A stretch of DNA of 64,000 nucleotides from assembly GCF_017742995.1 (NCBI RefSeq), contig NZ_CP072425.1:3915001-3979000 (forward strand), given 5' to 3'. The notes beneath the pieces were generated by a model. The model was not told the DNA's origin. It saw nothing but the letters and a program-made list of their open reading frames with translations, and searched no databases. The translations under genes were made by a program, and so were the position numbers. This DNA is from Pseudoalteromonas viridis (GTDB lineage Bacteria > Pseudomonadota > Gammaproteobacteria > Enterobacterales > Alteromonadaceae). Positions 17,570 through 27,623 of this stretch are shown piece by piece. The first letter of the stretch is position 1. Each line of letters starts with the position of its first letter.

Positions 17570-18325
17570 TTAGATTTTACTCAGCCGCTCCGTTGCCAGT
17601 TTTGCAGCCGTTGTGCTGGGATATTCTTTGATGAGATTTTCAAACAAGGTCTTCGCTTGTGCGGATTGTCCGGTTTTCTGAAGCAAGGTGCCCAGCTTTA
17701 ACATCGCATCTGGTCGTTTGTTTGAATCAGCGAATTGATCAACCACAGTGCGAAAGTGCACCATAGCCTGGTCGTCCTGATTCTTTATCGACTGTAGCTG
17801 ACCCAGCCAGTAATGCGCATTAGGAATATAGACGGAATTTGGAAACTGCTTTAGGAAGCCTTCAAATTCTGGAATAGCCGCATCGTAGCGCTTGTCTTTC
17901 ATGATCAGCGCAACGGCTCTGTCATAGGCTTCATTTTCCGACAAGTCTGTGCTTACGGCCTGCGCAGTCGCGCTGTCAGGTGTTACAGCAGGTTGTAACT
18001 GCTTGCTTTGTTCATAGACCTGGGTAACTCGCGTCTCTATTTCCTGATAAAGCTCACGCTGGCGCTGCAACACTTTTTCGAGCTTATAACTTTGCTCTTC
18101 CGTGACACCCCTGATCTGGCTTACTTCATCCTGAAGTTGATCAAGTTGCGTTTGTAGCTCAGCCTGGATCAGGTTACGGTTGCGCATCAGATTTTCAAGC
18201 ACAGACAAACGTTGTTCAATAGTTTGGTTAGAACCAGCAGCATCAGATACAGCAGCGGGAGCTGCCCACAATTGGGAGCTCCCGCTGACTAAGATGATGG
18301 CTGCCAAAAAAGTATTCGGCTTCAT
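17570..18325 (-). CDS. cpoB: Cell division coordinator CpoB (YbgF)
   Basis: CpoB is a periplasmic partner of TolA that coordinates outer-membrane constriction with PBP1B-driven septal wall synthesis. The 251-residue product has a signal peptide (cleavage after about 'LWA'), an N-terminal coiled coil (about 35-105) that trimerises in homologues, a linker, and C-terminal TPR repeats from residue 130 ('AYDRAVALIMKDKRYDAAIPEFEGFLKQFP..', 'AHYWLGQL', 'AMLKLGTLLQKTG', 'AKTLFENLIKEYP'). Last gene of tolQRA-tolB-pal-cpoB, 15 bases after pal; AAGAGA precedes the ATG. Confidence 0.95.
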   Translation of the reverse strand: MKPNTFLAAIILVSGSSQLWAAPAAVSDAAGSNQTIEQRLSVLENLMRNRNLIQAELQTQLDQLQDEVSQIRGVTEEQSYKLEKVLQRQRELYQEIETRVTQVYEQSKQLQPAVTPDSATAQAVSTDLSENEAYDRAVALIMKDKRYDAAIPEFEGFLKQFPNSVYIPNAHYWLGQLQSIKNQDDQAMVHFRTVVDQFADSNKRPDAMLKLGTLLQKTGQSAQAKTLFENLIKEYPSTTAAKLATERLSKI

Positions 18326-18340
18326 AGCATCTCTTTACGA

Positions 18341-18874
18341 TTAGTATACCAGTACCGCGCGGCGGTTCTTAGCAAAGGCTTCTTCAGTGCGTGCTTTGTC
18401 CATTGGCTTTTCTTCACCATAGCTTACAACAGACATTTGGCTGTCAGACACGCCCAGGCTCTGCAGGTACTTAGCAACCGCTTTACCACGGCTTTCACCC
18501 AGTGCGATGTTGTACTCAGGCGTACCACGCTCATCAGCGTGACCTTCAATTAGTACTTTAACACTTGGGTTTTTAACCAGGAAATCAGCGTGTGCTTGCA
18601 GAAGCTCTACGAACTCGCTGCGAACAGTAGACTTGTCGAAATCGAAGTATACGATTTGCTCTTGACGCAACGCTTCATACTTTTCTTTCAGTAGCTCTTC
18701 AGCTGTTTTCTGACGTGTCGCTGTGTTCACATCAACGTTGCTGCCATTGTTCGCAGTTGCTGCGTTTGTTTCGCTGCCAGCGCCTGCATCAGTGCCCGAT
18801 GAAGAGCTACATGCAGCCAGCGTCATCACAGGCAACGCGACCAAAAGGGCCTTGAGAGTTTTGTTAAGTTGCAT
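18341..18874 (-). CDS. pal: Peptidoglycan-associated lipoprotein Pal
   Basis: Outer-membrane lipoprotein that binds peptidoglycan and TolB. I take the ATG at 18874 (177 residues), preceded by AGGAA, because it gives a proper lipoprotein signal 'LLVALPVMTLAACSSS' with lipobox LAAC (Cys22); the longer frame from 18937 overlaps tolB and adds a foreign N-terminus. The OmpA-like domain fills the C-terminal 115 residues: 'IVYFDFDKSTV', 'VLIEGHADERGTPEYNIALG' and 'RRAVLVY', with the Asp and Arg that hold diaminopimelate. Second to last gene of the tol operon. Confidence 0.96.
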   Translation of the reverse strand: MQLNKTLKALLVALPVMTLAACSSSSGTDAGAGSETNAATANNGSNVDVNTATRQKTAEELLKEKYEALRQEQIVYFDFDKSTVRSEFVELLQAHADFLVKNPSVKVLIEGHADERGTPEYNIALGESRGKAVAKYLQSLGVSDSQMSVVSYGEEKPMDKARTEEAFAKNRRAVLVY

Positions 18875-18915
18875 CGAGTATATTCCTATATCTTTTATAA
18901 GTCTTACCAGCAAAA

Positions 18916-20274
18916 TTACTGTAAAAATGGCGACCAAGCTGGTGCCTTAACCTGTCCGTCTAATACCGGCAGGCGGGCCTTAAAGCGGCCATCCATCGAC
19001 ACCAACGCCAGTACCTGCTTATTATTATGCAAGGTACTATAAATAATCATAGAGCCGTTCGGCGCAATACTCGGTGATTCATCGAGTCTGGTGCGCGTTA
19101 ATACCTGAAACAGCCCAGAATCCAATTCTTTCTTGGCAATATGGTAGCGGCCTAATGTACGATTTACCATTACCAGTTGCTTGCCATCTGGCGTGATTGA
19201 CCCGGCTAAATTCATATCGCCGTCGAAGGTTACACGCCGTGATCTTCCTGTATCTAAATTTAACTTATAAATCTGGGCATTACCACCCCTTTCAGAGGTA
19301 TAGACTATTTCTTTACCATTTGGGTGCCAGGTTGGCTCAGTATCTATACTACGGTGCTTAGTCAGACGTCTTTCTTTGCGCGTAGCCAGGTCAATTAAAT
19401 ACACTTCGGTTGCCCCGCCTTTGTCTTTCGACAAGACGATCAGCATTTTGGTGCCATCCGGAGAAAACTGTGGTGCGCCATTGATCCCTGGATAGCTGGT
19501 TAATATTTCACGTTTACCGGTGTAGATATCCTGAATATAGATCTGCGACTGACGATTCTCAAATGTGACATACGCCAGCTTGTTGCCATCTGGAGACCAG
19601 GCCGGAGACATCAAAGGCTCTTTCGAGCGCAGCAGCACCTGTTCATTGTAGCCGTCATAATCTGCAACAACCAGCTGATACGGTTTATCCTGCTCTTCAC
19701 GCACAATCACATACGCAATCTTAGTACGAAATGCGCCTTTTTCACCCGTCAGGGCTTCATAGACAACGTCGCTGATCTGGTGCGCATAATAGCGAAAGCT
19801 CTGTGCATCAATCACACTTTGGCGCGCCTCAAGCACATGATCCTGGCTTTTCATCAATTTGCCATTGGTCATCATGCGAGTTTCGCCACCGGTAATTTGA
19901 GCGCGGATCACATCTATCAGCTCATATTTCACCAGATAGCGATTCGCAGGTTGCTGAGTAATAGTGCCAACGACGACCGCCTCTACGCCCAGTTCAACCC
20001 AGGCATCGTAATCCACTTCTTCATCTGTGGTCGGCAGCTGGGGCATTTGCTCCTCTGCCACCGGTTTAAACTTACCGCTGCGGATCAAGTCAGCGGCAAT
20101 CACAGAGCTCAGCTCAGCAGGTGCCTCGCCATTACCTATGTATTTAAACGGAGCAATCGCAATTGGTCGGGCACTGTCGACCCCTTCTGTAATTACGATC
20201 TCCAGTGCTGCGTAGGCGACCCCTTGCGCAGCGAAAGCCAGAACCAAGAGTAAATTTCTTAAATGGTTGTACAT
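18916..20274 (-). CDS. tolB: Tol-Pal system protein TolB
   Basis: Periplasmic protein that links Pal to TolA. Signal peptide of about 22 residues ('[15 protein letters not shown]'), then the N-terminal domain (residues 25-160) and a C-terminal six-bladed beta-propeller built from WD40-like repeats such as '[17 protein letters not shown]', '[19 protein letters not shown]' and '[19 protein letters not shown]'. The 452 residues are slightly more than E. coli TolB (430). AAGGAAG lies upstream of the ATG; the gap to tolA is 9 bases, and to pal 41 bases. Confidence 0.97.
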   Translation of the reverse strand: MYNHLRNLLLVLAFAAQGVAYAALEIVITEGVDSARPIAIAPFKYIGNGEAPAELSSVIAADLIRSGKFKPVAEEQMPQLPTTDEEVDYDAWVELGVEAVVVGTITQQPANRYLVKYELIDVIRAQITGGETRMMTNGKLMKSQDHVLEARQSVIDAQSFRYYAHQISDVVYEALTGEKGAFRTKIAYVIVREEQDKPYQLVVADYDGYNEQVLLRSKEPLMSPAWSPDGNKLAYVTFENRQSQIYIQDIYTGKREILTSYPGINGAPQFSPDGTKMLIVLSKDKGGATEVYLIDLATRKERRLTKHRSIDTEPTWHPNGKEIVYTSERGGNAQIYKLNLDTGRSRRVTFDGDMNLAGSITPDGKQLVMVNRTLGRYHIAKKELDSGLFQVLTRTRLDESPSIAPNGSMIIYSTLHNNKQVLALVSMDGRFKARLPVLDGQVKAPAWSPFLQ

Positions 20275-20283
20275 GGTCTTCCT

Positions 20284-21225
20284 TTATAGAGTTGGTTTAA
20301 TCGTCAGGTTAATATTCTTAAGCTGTTCGAAAACATCTTTATTTTCAGAAACCGGTAAGGTATCTGCCATTCTTACTGCACGTAACGCGGCTTCACACAC
20401 CAGCTTATCACCGCCAAGCGACTCCGCTTGTGTCACCAGGCCATTAAAGCCCAGACGAATATTCAGCCGACACTGCTTACCTTTCATTTTTTCATCGATT
20501 AACAGGTTAGACTGGATCCGCTGCATGATCAGCGCCTTATACTTGTCCACTTCTGTCAGGACCTGTTGCTGGCGAACTTTTGCTCGTGCGGCTTGCTCCT
20601 GCGCCAGTTGCTCCTGAAGGAGTTGCTCTTGCAGGGCTTTTTGACGTGCTTCTTCTGCAGCCTGTGCCTTGCGTTTTGCCTCTTCTTCTTGTTGCTTACG
20701 TTTTGCTTCCGCCTGTCTCAGCCTGTCTTCTTCCGCTTTACGCTTCTCGGCAGCGGCTTTGGCAGCCTGCTCCGCAGCCAATGCTTCCTGACGCGCTTTT
20801 TCAGCCTGCTGGCGCTCTTTGTTTTGAATTTCCTGAGCACGCTTGGCCTGCGCTTCGGCCTTGCGTTTTTCTTCCAGCTTGGCAAGGCGCTGTTGTTCCA
20901 GCTTCTTGATCCGTCTGGCTTCGGCTTCACGGTCCTTACGAGCCTGCGCCGCACGACGCTCTAAATCACGGATCCTTTGTTCTTCAGCCCGCTTTTGTTG
21001 CGCTTCTTTTTCACGTAACTGAGCAATTTTCTGCTCCACAGCCTGCTGATCGACCGAAATGGCTGAAACCGCTTTGACTTCTTCAATCTCGTTAACCGCC
21101 GGGTTGAGCTGAACTTCCATCACACTGGGGCTGGAAAACTGAAAATTAGCCGTTGCAAAGAGTAACCCGGCTATAGCGAAATGCAGTAAAAACGACTTAA
21201 ATATTCCGCTGGTTAAAGCATCCAT
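20284..21225 (-). CDS. tolA: Cell envelope integrity protein TolA
   Basis: Inner-membrane protein spanning the periplasm, energised by TolQR and contacting Pal/TolB. Residues 10-30 form the membrane anchor; residues about 55-225 are a long Ala/Glu/Lys/Arg/Gln-rich helical coiled coil (domain II); the C-terminal 85 residues form domain III ('CRLNIRLGFNGLVTQAESLGGD', 'CEAALRAVRMADTLPVS'). The 313-residue length is shorter than in E. coli (421), with the difference in the helical arm. The start codon shares one base with the tolR stop codon. Reading frames on the opposite strand here come from the repetitive coiled-coil coding and are not genes. Confidence 0.95.
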   Translation of the reverse strand: MDALTSGIFKSFLLHFAIAGLLFATANFQFSSPSVMEVQLNPAVNEIEEVKAVSAISVDQQAVEQKIAQLREKEAQQKRAEEQRIRDLERRAAQARKDREAEARRIKKLEQQRLAKLEEKRKAEAQAKRAQEIQNKERQQAEKARQEALAAEQAAKAAAEKRKAEEDRLRQAEAKRKQQEEEAKRKAQAAEEARQKALQEQLLQEQLAQEQAARAKVRQQQVLTEVDKYKALIMQRIQSNLLIDEKMKGKQCRLNIRLGFNGLVTQAESLGGDKLVCEAALRAVRMADTLPVSENKDVFEQLKNINLTIKPTL

Positions 21226-21653
21226 TAACTGTCCTCAAACGATTTTGTCATTAACCCAACAGACGGCACACCGGCATTTTTCAAAAAGTCCATAAGCAGC
21301 AAGACTTCCTGATAAGACACACGACCTGAACCTTTGATCATCACCGGCGTATCCGGATTTTGTTGCAATTTAAGCTTGATCACAGCGGCTACTTCTACCG
21401 CATCCATGGGCGCTTCCGGATCGGTTCCTACAGAAACATAATAGCGACCTTCAGCATCTATACTGGCGATAATGGGTGGGGCGTCTTTGGTATCGACCAG
21501 ATCAGACTCTTCCATCTGTGGTAAATCCACTTTCACACCATGGGTGATCAGTGGCGCCGTTGCCATAAAGATAATCAGCAGCACCAGCATAACATCAATG
21601 TATGGCACCACATTGATCTCTGCGACCGGGCGTCGTCTCTTATGCTGATACAT
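21225..21653 (-). CDS. tolR: Tol-Pal proton channel protein TolR
   Basis: Forms the proton-conducting stator with TolQ. One TM helix near residues 17-37 carries the essential aspartate in '[17 protein letters not shown]' (D20), a feature shared with ExbD and MotB. A periplasmic domain follows. The 142-residue length is as in E. coli. The start lies inside the end of tolQ (14-base overlap), showing coupling; the stop overlaps the tolA start. Confidence 0.96.
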   Translation of the reverse strand: MYQHKRRRPVAEINVVPYIDVMLVLLIIFMATAPLITHGVKVDLPQMEESDLVDTKDAPPIIASIDAEGRYYVSVGTDPEAPMDAVEVAAVIKLKLQQNPDTPVMIKGSGRVSYQEVLLLMDFLKNAGVPSVGLMTKSFEDS

Positions 21654-22344
21654 TTTGCTTAGCCTCAGTTAAGCTGGCAGCCTGACGATGCAGAATATTG
21701 GCAAACTCTTCCATAAAGTTGATGTAGTTTGACTCGAGCTTTTCTACATTCTTTGCAAAGCGGTTATAGGCCATGACCGCCGGGATCGCCGCAAACAAAC
21801 CCATGGCAGTTGCGATCAGGGCTTCTGCGATACCAGGCGCAACCATCTGCAGTGTTGCCTGCTTAACTTCACCCAGGGCGATAAAGGCGTTCATGATCCC
21901 CCAGACGGTACCAAACAGACCAATGTACGGGCTGATAGACCCCACGGTTGCCAAGAACGACAGTCCGGACTCTACTTTCTCAACTTCACGAGATAGCGCA
22001 ACGCGCATAGACCGATGCGTGCCTTCAATGATCATGCTGGCCGATCCGGTGTTTTGCTTTTTATGACGGGCGAATTCTTTAAACCCGGATACAAACAAAG
22101 CTTCCAGGCCGCTCGAGCTGCCTGCTCTTGCTGTAATTTCATTATATAACTTGCCCAGGTCCATGCCTGACCAGAACTTTTGTTCAAACTTCTTCGCATC
22201 AGCCAAAGACTGCGCCAGGATACTGCGGCGCTGAAAAATTATGGCCCATGATGCAACTGACATACCGACCAGTGTCAACATCACAAGTTGCACGAGGATA
22301 CTGGCTTCTAAAATGAGATCTATGAAATTAAGTCCCGATTCCAC
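21640..22344 (-). CDS. tolQ: Tol-Pal proton channel protein TolQ
   Basis: ExbB/TolQ family stator protein with three TM helices: about 15-37, 135-158 ('[22 protein letters not shown]') and 168-195 ('[26 protein letters not shown]'). The start codon is GTG, supported by AGGAG eight bases upstream and by agreement with the family N-terminus. It is the first gene of the operon; ybgC, which usually precedes tolQ in enteric bacteria, is not present in the 1-kb region upstream. Confidence 0.96.
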   Translation of the reverse strand: MESGLNFIDLILEASILVQLVMLTLVGMSVASWAIIFQRRSILAQSLADAKKFEQKFWSGMDLGKLYNEITARAGSSSGLEALFVSGFKEFARHKKQNTGSASMIIEGTHRSMRVALSREVEKVESGLSFLATVGSISPYIGLFGTVWGIMNAFIALGEVKQATLQMVAPGIAEALIATAMGLFAAIPAVMAYNRFAKNVEKLESNYINFMEEFANILHRQAASLTEAKQNVSA

Positions 22345-22945
22345 GTTGTTATACTCCTAGAAAATAATTGTGTTCTCGGCCAAGGCAGCCTTCACCGTAT
22401 TGACTGTAAGCCAGCAAAAATTGCAAGTAGTTTAACCACACTAATAAGGGCTTACAATCTCAATGCCGTAAAATTCACTTAAATGCCGATAATTCGCACA
22501 TTCGGTGCCTTGACTCTCATTCTTGCCCGGATAGACAGACGTCAACCCGGTTGCACTTCGCACCAAACACCACAGGCATTGGACGTCACCAGCGGTAAAA
22601 AATATCAGTGCCAAAGTTAAACTGCCCTGAATTACAGCGTCCGGCGTGTGATTGTGACAGAAAATTTAAGAGGTCGGAGCTGCCGACTATCCTCTGTGTT
22701 TATTTATTTATACAAGCTGCATAAAAGTGTTGTTTTATTCACTATCTGAGAATAAACCCTCAAAACACGATTGGTAATACCAATTAACAACAAATAATCT
22801 AATATTCACAAATTGAGTATAATAAAGACAATCCGTTATTTTACATGAACTTATAGATCACCTTAAGTTCATGATTTGTACAATACCTGACTTAAGAAAC
22901 CCATCGCATTAGTTTTTTTTATAGCAAAACTGTAATTTTTCTAGT
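22345..22945. other. Non-coding region upstream of tolQ
   Basis: No gene seen. It is AT-rich and must contain the tol operon promoter on the minus strand, but I cannot choose one with confidence. Two inverted repeats are visible: a TTGGTAATACCAA palindrome (22771-22783) and CATGAACTT/AAGTTCATG (around 22844-22873). Confidence 0.5.
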
Positions 22946-22974
22946 TTGATAAAATGCGTCGGTGGGCTTATTAT
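22946..22974 (+). promoter_or_regulatory. Sigma-70-type promoter for the small RNA candidate
   Basis: TTGATA (-35), exactly 17 bases, then TATTAT (-10) on the plus strand. Both hexamers match the consensus at five of six positions. No plus-strand protein gene follows; the next plus-strand signal is the strong terminator at 23133-23159. Confidence 0.7.
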
Positions 22975-22981
22975 ACTCCCC

Positions 22982-23159
22982 GTACTGAGCGAGCAGCATC
23001 TCTCAATGCAAATGCACAGTTACTAAGGCAGCAGAATTCTGATTTATTCTGCAGTCATGATGAGAAACTTTTGGATAAAACCTTAACGGACTCATCAGTT
23101 CCCTGGATTACTTCCTTCAACTTGTTGTTTTCGCCCGCACACTGTGCGGGCTTTTTTTT
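22982..23159 (+). ncRNA. Candidate small RNA between the tol and ruv operons
   Basis: A self-contained unit of about 178 bases with its own promoter (22946-22974) and intrinsic terminator (23133-23159), transcribed opposite to both flanking operons. It contains two further hairpins: GCAGAAT/ATTCTGC (23031-23037 with 23046-23052) and TGATGAG/CTCATCA (23058-23064 with 23091-23097), and three GGA trinucleotides in or near the second. The one overlapping frame (79 residues from 22954) starts between -35 and -10 and runs through the terminator, so the product is RNA, not protein. I could not match it to a known RNA family. Confidence 0.6.
23133..23159 (+). terminator. Intrinsic terminator of the small RNA candidate
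   Basis: Perfect eight-base stem GCCCGCAC/GTGCGGGC, three-base loop ACT, followed by eight T residues on the plus strand. Confidence 0.92.
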
Positions 23160-23231
23160 GCCCGCAATTTTTCGTCTCGTTCGCACAACTTAATCAGACC
23201 CCGCCTAGCATAGAGCAGACAAATGAGTGTG

Positions 23232-23303
23232 ATACCAATTTGCTTAATTAAGTGTTCTATTTTGAGGCGAGCAAATTGAACAGGTATTCAGTGAAATTGG
23301 TAT
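23232..23303. repeat. 72-bp element bounded by ATACCAATTT inverted ends
   Basis: The ends ATACCAATTT and AAATTGGTAT are perfect 10-base inverted repeats enclosing 52 bases. A related TAATACCAATTA motif occurs at 22776-22787. The size and terminal repeats suggest a miniature repeated element (REP/MITE-like) in the ruv-tol intergenic region. It could also fold at the 3' end of the ruv transcript. Confidence 0.5.
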
Positions 23304-23377
23304 AGCAGAATGAAAGACCCAAGAAACACATGATGTGCTTCTTGGCAGCCAGGTAGGATTTAGAAAAGTCTGGTCAA

Positions 23378-24385
23378 TCAGTCGTTTGGTTTCGTTAGAT
23401 CGAAATGCAGATAGGCCCGATCTGAAACAATTCGCCCTCTGGGCGTACGCTGGATAAAGCCCTGCTGGATCAGATAAGGTTCTATCACATCTTCTATGGT
23501 CTCGCGCTCTTCACCAATTGCGGCAGCCAGGTTATCCAGCCCAACCGGCCCCCCGGTAAACTTCTCAATAATTGCAAGTAAGTACTTACGATCCATGTAA
23601 TCAAAACCACATTTGTCAACGTCGACCATATCCAGCGCCTGACTGGCAATCACTTCATCGACACTGCCATCTCCTTTTACCTGAGCGAAGTCCCGGACGC
23701 GTCTTAGCAAACGGTTTGCAATACGCGGTGTACCACGCGCCCGTTTGGCCACTTCAACCGCCCCGGCGTCACTGATCTCAAGATTCAAGAAATGTGCAGA
23801 GCGCGACACAATCGATGCCAGCTCAGCCACAGAATAAAATTCCAGACGTTGTACAATGCCGAAACGATCTCTCAGCGGTGAGGTCAGTGATCCTGCTCGG
23901 GTCGTAGCGCCCACAAGCGTAAAAGGTGGCAAGTCCAGCTTTATTGAGCGGGCTGCCGGCCCTTCACCTATCATAATATCGAGCTGGTAATCCTCCATCG
24001 CGGGGTAGAGGATCTCTTCAACCTGGGGGCTCAGGCGATGTATTTCATCAATAAACAACACATCGCCCTGTTCGAGGTTGGTCAGCATAGCGGCCAGGTC
24101 GCCGGCTTTTTCAAGTACCGGCCCTGAGGTGGTTTTGATATTCACACCCAGCTCATTGGCTACAATGTTGGCCAGTGTCGTTTTACCCAACCCCGGCGGG
24201 CCAAATATCAGCAGGTGGTCCAGTGCTTCTTCACGGCTGCGCGCCGCTTCGATGAAGATTTCCATCTGCTGCTTAACATGCTGCTGGCCGGTATAGTCCG
24301 CCAGCAGTTTAGGCCGTATTGCTCTGTCTACGGCCTCTTCACTGCCCTGCACTTCCGGCTCAATGAGTCTGTCTGCTTCAATCAT
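23378..24385 (-). CDS. ruvB: Holliday junction branch migration helicase RuvB
   Basis: AAA+ ring motor that drives branch migration with RuvA. Seen: '[17 protein letters not shown]', Walker A 'GPPGLGKTT' near residue 63, Walker B '[10 protein letters not shown]' near 112, '[19 protein letters not shown]' (sensor 1 and arginine-finger region) and a C-terminal winged helix ('[37 protein letters not shown]'). The 335-residue length matches E. coli (336). Third gene of ruvC-ruvA-ruvB, 20 bases after ruvA. Confidence 0.98.
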   Translation of the reverse strand: MIEADRLIEPEVQGSEEAVDRAIRPKLLADYTGQQHVKQQMEIFIEAARSREEALDHLLIFGPPGLGKTTLANIVANELGVNIKTTSGPVLEKAGDLAAMLTNLEQGDVLFIDEIHRLSPQVEEILYPAMEDYQLDIMIGEGPAARSIKLDLPPFTLVGATTRAGSLTSPLRDRFGIVQRLEFYSVAELASIVSRSAHFLNLEISDAGAVEVAKRARGTPRIANRLLRRVRDFAQVKGDGSVDEVIASQALDMVDVDKCGFDYMDRKYLLAIIEKFTGGPVGLDNLAAAIGEERETIEDVIEPYLIQQGFIQRTPRGRIVSDRAYLHFDLTKPND

Positions 24386-24405
24386 AATTACTTAATCAGC
24401 CTTTC

Positions 24406-25023
24406 TTACATCATAGATCTCAGGGCTTCTTTGATCAGCCCCTCGGTATCCATGCCTGGTTTGCTCACCGCTTTCAAGGCTTTTTGTGCTTGTGCGGGTT
24501 TGTAGCCTAACGCAAGTAGTGCAGCCAGTGCATCGTCTTCAGGCGTATTCGCCACGGTGGGATCTTCCTGAGGTGCTAAAACGGCGTCATCACTGAACGG
24601 GGTCAGCAGATCATGGCCAAAGTTTTTCAGTTTGTCTTTCATCTCAAGCACCAGACGCTCAGCGGTTTTCTTGCCTACCCCGGGAATTTTCACCAAAGTA
24701 GAGGCATCGCCCTGATTGACACAATGGACAAACTGCTCCGCCGACATACCCGACAAAATTGCCAGTGCCAGCTTCGGACCAACACCATTGGCCTTGATCA
24801 ACTCACGAAACAACGCCCGCTCAGTTTTGTGGTTAAAGCCAAACAATAGCTGTGCATCCTCACGCACCACAAAATGAGTATAGATGGTTGCTTCATTACC
24901 CGTCTGCGGCAATTCATAAAAACACGTCATCGGCATTTGCACTTCATAGCCGACGCCGCTCACCTCTAACAGGATCTCAGGTGGCTGTTTTTCTACTAAA
25001 AGACCTTTGAGTCTGCCTATCAT
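24406..25023 (-). CDS. ruvA: Holliday junction DNA-binding protein RuvA
   Basis: Tetrameric protein that holds the four-way junction and docks RuvB. The 205-residue sequence begins '[21 protein letters not shown]' (OB-fold), has helix-hairpin-helix motifs ('[13 protein letters not shown]', '[20 protein letters not shown]') and a C-terminal domain III ('[22 protein letters not shown]') that binds RuvB. The acidic linker between them is longer and more variable, as usual. It lies two bases after ruvC, so the two are translated together. Confidence 0.98.
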   Translation of the reverse strand: MIGRLKGLLVEKQPPEILLEVSGVGYEVQMPMTCFYELPQTGNEATIYTHFVVREDAQLLFGFNHKTERALFRELIKANGVGPKLALAILSGMSAEQFVHCVNQGDASTLVKIPGVGKKTAERLVLEMKDKLKNFGHDLLTPFSDDAVLAPQEDPTVANTPEDDALAALLALGYKPAQAQKALKAVSKPGMDTEGLIKEALRSMM

Positions 25024-25025
25024 AA

Positions 25026-25547
25026 TTACCTCAATCTTCCTCGTACGGTTTTTTTCGCATTGCCAGCCAGCTTGATCAGATTTTGCTCTGAATGTGCATG
25101 ACAGATGGCGATGGCCAGCGCATCGGCAGCATCGGCCTGGGGTGTGCCAGGAAGCTTTAACAGTCGTTTGACCATTTCCTGAACCTGCGACTTATTCGCG
25201 CCGCCGGTGCCAACCACAGCTTGCTTAACCTGCCGGGCCGAGTACTCAAACACCTCAATCTCTTTCATGGTGGCAGCGACGATGGCCGCCCCCCGTGCCT
25301 GACCTAGTTTTAAAGCAGAATCTGGGTTATGTGCCATAAAGACTTGCTCAATGGCAAACCCCTGCGGATTAAACTGCTCGATGATCTGGCTAACACCCTG
25401 ATAAATCATCTGCAGCCGTTGTGGAAATGGTTTATCGCCAAGTCGAATACAACCACTACCCAGATACTGAAACTGACTGCCCTGGCGCTGAACTACACCA
25501 TACCCGGTCAGCCTGGAGCCTGGATCTATGCCTAAAATTACTGCCAA
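25026..25547 (-). CDS. ruvC: Holliday junction resolvase RuvC
   Basis: Homodimeric endonuclease cleaving Holliday junctions symmetrically. Catalytic acids appear as D7 ('[14 protein letters not shown]'), E67 ('[22 protein letters not shown]'), and the aspartate pair in '[17 protein letters not shown]' near 139-142. The start codon is TTG: no in-frame ATG or GTG lies just upstream, and the residues after it align with E. coli '[10 protein letters not shown]'. First gene of ruvCAB, downstream of the aspS terminator. Confidence 0.97.
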   Translation of the reverse strand: MAVILGIDPGSRLTGYGVVQRQGSQFQYLGSGCIRLGDKPFPQRLQMIYQGVSQIIEQFNPQGFAIEQVFMAHNPDSALKLGQARGAAIVAATMKEIEVFEYSARQVKQAVVGTGGANKSQVQEMVKRLLKLPGTPQADAADALAIAICHAHSEQNLIKLAGNAKKTVRGRLR

Positions 25548-25623
25548 GGCGCATACTCTCGTTGTTTTTTCGCTATCATGCCAAAATACTGTATGAATTT
25601 CCAGTTACCTTAGGTTTGCAGAA

Positions 25624-25652
25624 TAAAAAAAGCGGCATAATCGCCGCTTTTT
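25624..25652 (-). terminator. Intrinsic terminator of aspS
   Basis: Perfect 10-base stem AAAAAGCGGC/GCCGCTTTTT with a six-base loop, continuing into more T residues on the minus strand. It lies 18 bases after the aspS stop, so ruvCAB needs its own promoter or partial read-through. Confidence 0.88.
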
Positions 25653-25669
25653 CATTCTTTTCGCTGTAA

Positions 25670-27445
25670 TTATTCAGCGTCTTTTTGCTGTGCAGTGACG
25701 GTTACTGCGAGCTCTTTCAGTGCATCCGGGTTAGCAACGCTCGGCGCATTGGTCATCAGACACGATGCCTGAGTCGTTTTCGGGAACGCAATCACATCAC
25801 GGATGTTGTCTGTGCCACACAGCAACATCACCAGGCGGTCAAGGCCAAACGCCAGACCTGCGTGTGGAGGCGTACCGTACTTCAGTGCGTCCAGCAGGAA
25901 GCCGAACTTATCTTGTTGCTCTTGCTCATCAATACCCAGGATACGGAAAGCCGCCTGCTGCATATCGTTGTTGTGGATCCGCACCGAGCCACCACCGACT
26001 TCGTAGCCGTTCAGTACCATGTCGTACGCATCTGAAATAGCGCCTGCCGGATTAGCTTCCAGCTCTGCCGCTGAAATGTCTTTAGGTGCCGTGAACGGGT
26101 GGTGCACTGCATGCAGGTTACCTTCGTCGTCTTCCTCAAACATTGGGAAGTCAACAACCCACAATGGTGCCCACTGGCCAAGGTTGGTCAGTTCAAGGTC
26201 CAGACCTACTTTCAGACGCAGTGCACCCATTGCTTCGTTAACCACGTTGCGCTTGTCAGCACCGAACAAAATGATGTCGCCGGTCTGTGCGTTAGTGCGC
26301 GCAAGAATACCTTTGATCACTTCTTCGTTCAGGAACTTAGCAATTGGCGACTGAATACCTTCAAGACCAGCGTCCAGGTCGTTGACCTTCATCCAGGCCA
26401 GGCCTTTTGCGCCATAGATGCCAACAAACTTGGTGTACTCATCAATTTGCTTACGAGATAGTGATGCACCACCCGGTACAGTCAACACAGCCACGCGGCC
26501 TTTTTCATCGTTTGCAGGACCTGCCAGTACTTTGAACTCGACGTCCTTAACCAAGTCGGCTACATCAATCAGCTCCAGCGGGTTACGTAAATCCGGCTTG
26601 TCTGAACCGTAACGACGCATGGCTTCCTCGTAGCTCATGACCGGGAACTGGCCCAGATCAACGTCAAGTAGTTCCTGCCACATTTCACGGATCAACCGCT
26701 CTGTGATATCACGCACCTGCTCAGATGACATAAACGAGGTTTCTAAATCGATTTGAGTGAACTCAGGCTGGCGATCAGCACGCAAGTCTTCATCACGGAA
26801 ACATTTAACAATCTGGTAGTAACGGTCAAAACCAGACATCATCAGCAGCTGCTTAAACAGCTGAGGCGACTGTGGCAATGCGTAGAAGCTGCCTTTATGT
26901 ACACGACTCGGCACCAGATAGTCACGTGCACCTTCTGGTGTCGCTTTAGTTAGTACCGGCGTTTCGATATCCAGGAAGTCATTGCTGTCTAAGAAGCGAC
27001 GTACAAAGCTGGATGCTTTCGCGCGCAGTTTAATGCGGTCGCTCATTTCCAGACGACGCAGGTCAAGGTAACGGTAAGTCAGGCGACGCTCTTCTGAGTT
27101 TTCCTGATTAAAGTCCAGAGGCAACGGCTCCGCACGGTTTATTATTGTCAGACCAGTGCCCAGGATCTCCACTTCACCCGTTGCCATGTCCTGATTGATT
27201 TGGCTTTCAGGACGTGCACGAACAGTACCCGTTACTTTAACGCAGAACTCCTGACGTAAGGTGTTGGCAACATCCATCAGGCCATCTACTTCAGGATCAA
27301 ACACAACCTGAACCAAACCTTCACGATCTCGCAGGTCAATGAAGATCAGGCCACCCAGATCACGACGCTTGTTGATCCAGCCACATAGCTCCACTTCCTG
27401 ACCTACATGGTCCTTGTTTAATTTTCCGCAGTATATTGAGCGCAT
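25670..27445 (-). CDS. aspS: Aspartyl-tRNA synthetase
   Basis: Class IIb synthetase charging tRNA-Asp. N-terminal OB-fold anticodon-binding domain ('[26 protein letters not shown]'), class II motif 2 ('[19 protein letters not shown]'), a bacterial GAD insertion (about 285-420), and motif 3 ('[17 protein letters not shown]'). The 591-residue length matches the bacterial discriminating form (E. coli 590). ATG start. It is divergent from the DUF72 gene, as aspS and yecE are also neighbours in E. coli. Confidence 0.98.
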   Translation of the reverse strand: MRSIYCGKLNKDHVGQEVELCGWINKRRDLGGLIFIDLRDREGLVQVVFDPEVDGLMDVANTLRQEFCVKVTGTVRARPESQINQDMATGEVEILGTGLTIINRAEPLPLDFNQENSEERRLTYRYLDLRRLEMSDRIKLRAKASSFVRRFLDSNDFLDIETPVLTKATPEGARDYLVPSRVHKGSFYALPQSPQLFKQLLMMSGFDRYYQIVKCFRDEDLRADRQPEFTQIDLETSFMSSEQVRDITERLIREMWQELLDVDLGQFPVMSYEEAMRRYGSDKPDLRNPLELIDVADLVKDVEFKVLAGPANDEKGRVAVLTVPGGASLSRKQIDEYTKFVGIYGAKGLAWMKVNDLDAGLEGIQSPIAKFLNEEVIKGILARTNAQTGDIILFGADKRNVVNEAMGALRLKVGLDLELTNLGQWAPLWVVDFPMFEEDDEGNLHAVHHPFTAPKDISAAELEANPAGAISDAYDMVLNGYEVGGGSVRIHNNDMQQAAFRILGIDEQEQQDKFGFLLDALKYGTPPHAGLAFGLDRLVMLLCGTDNIRDVIAFPKTTQASCLMTNAPSVANPDALKELAVTVTAQQKDAE

Positions 27446-27623
27446 AATAATCCTATTTGCCTACTTACTCTAAAGGGCATAATGAATGATAAATTTAATC
27501 GCCAATTATATAAAATTGCCACGCTTTGTCATCCCACAAAACCGGGATTCTTTCGCTGTTACGATTTTTTCTCCACCCGGACTTTGTTAGACTGCAACAC
27601 AAAGCAATATGGGAGCAAGTTAA

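Noticed and set aside
20566..20964. Long frames on the strand opposite tolA
   Set aside because: They mirror the Ala/Glu/Lys-rich coiled-coil codons of tolA, giving Leu/Phe/Cys-rich nonsense.
22954..23193. 79-residue frame in the tol-ruv gap
   Set aside because: Its ATG lies between the -35 and -10 of a promoter and it runs through a strong terminator; better explained as non-coding RNA.
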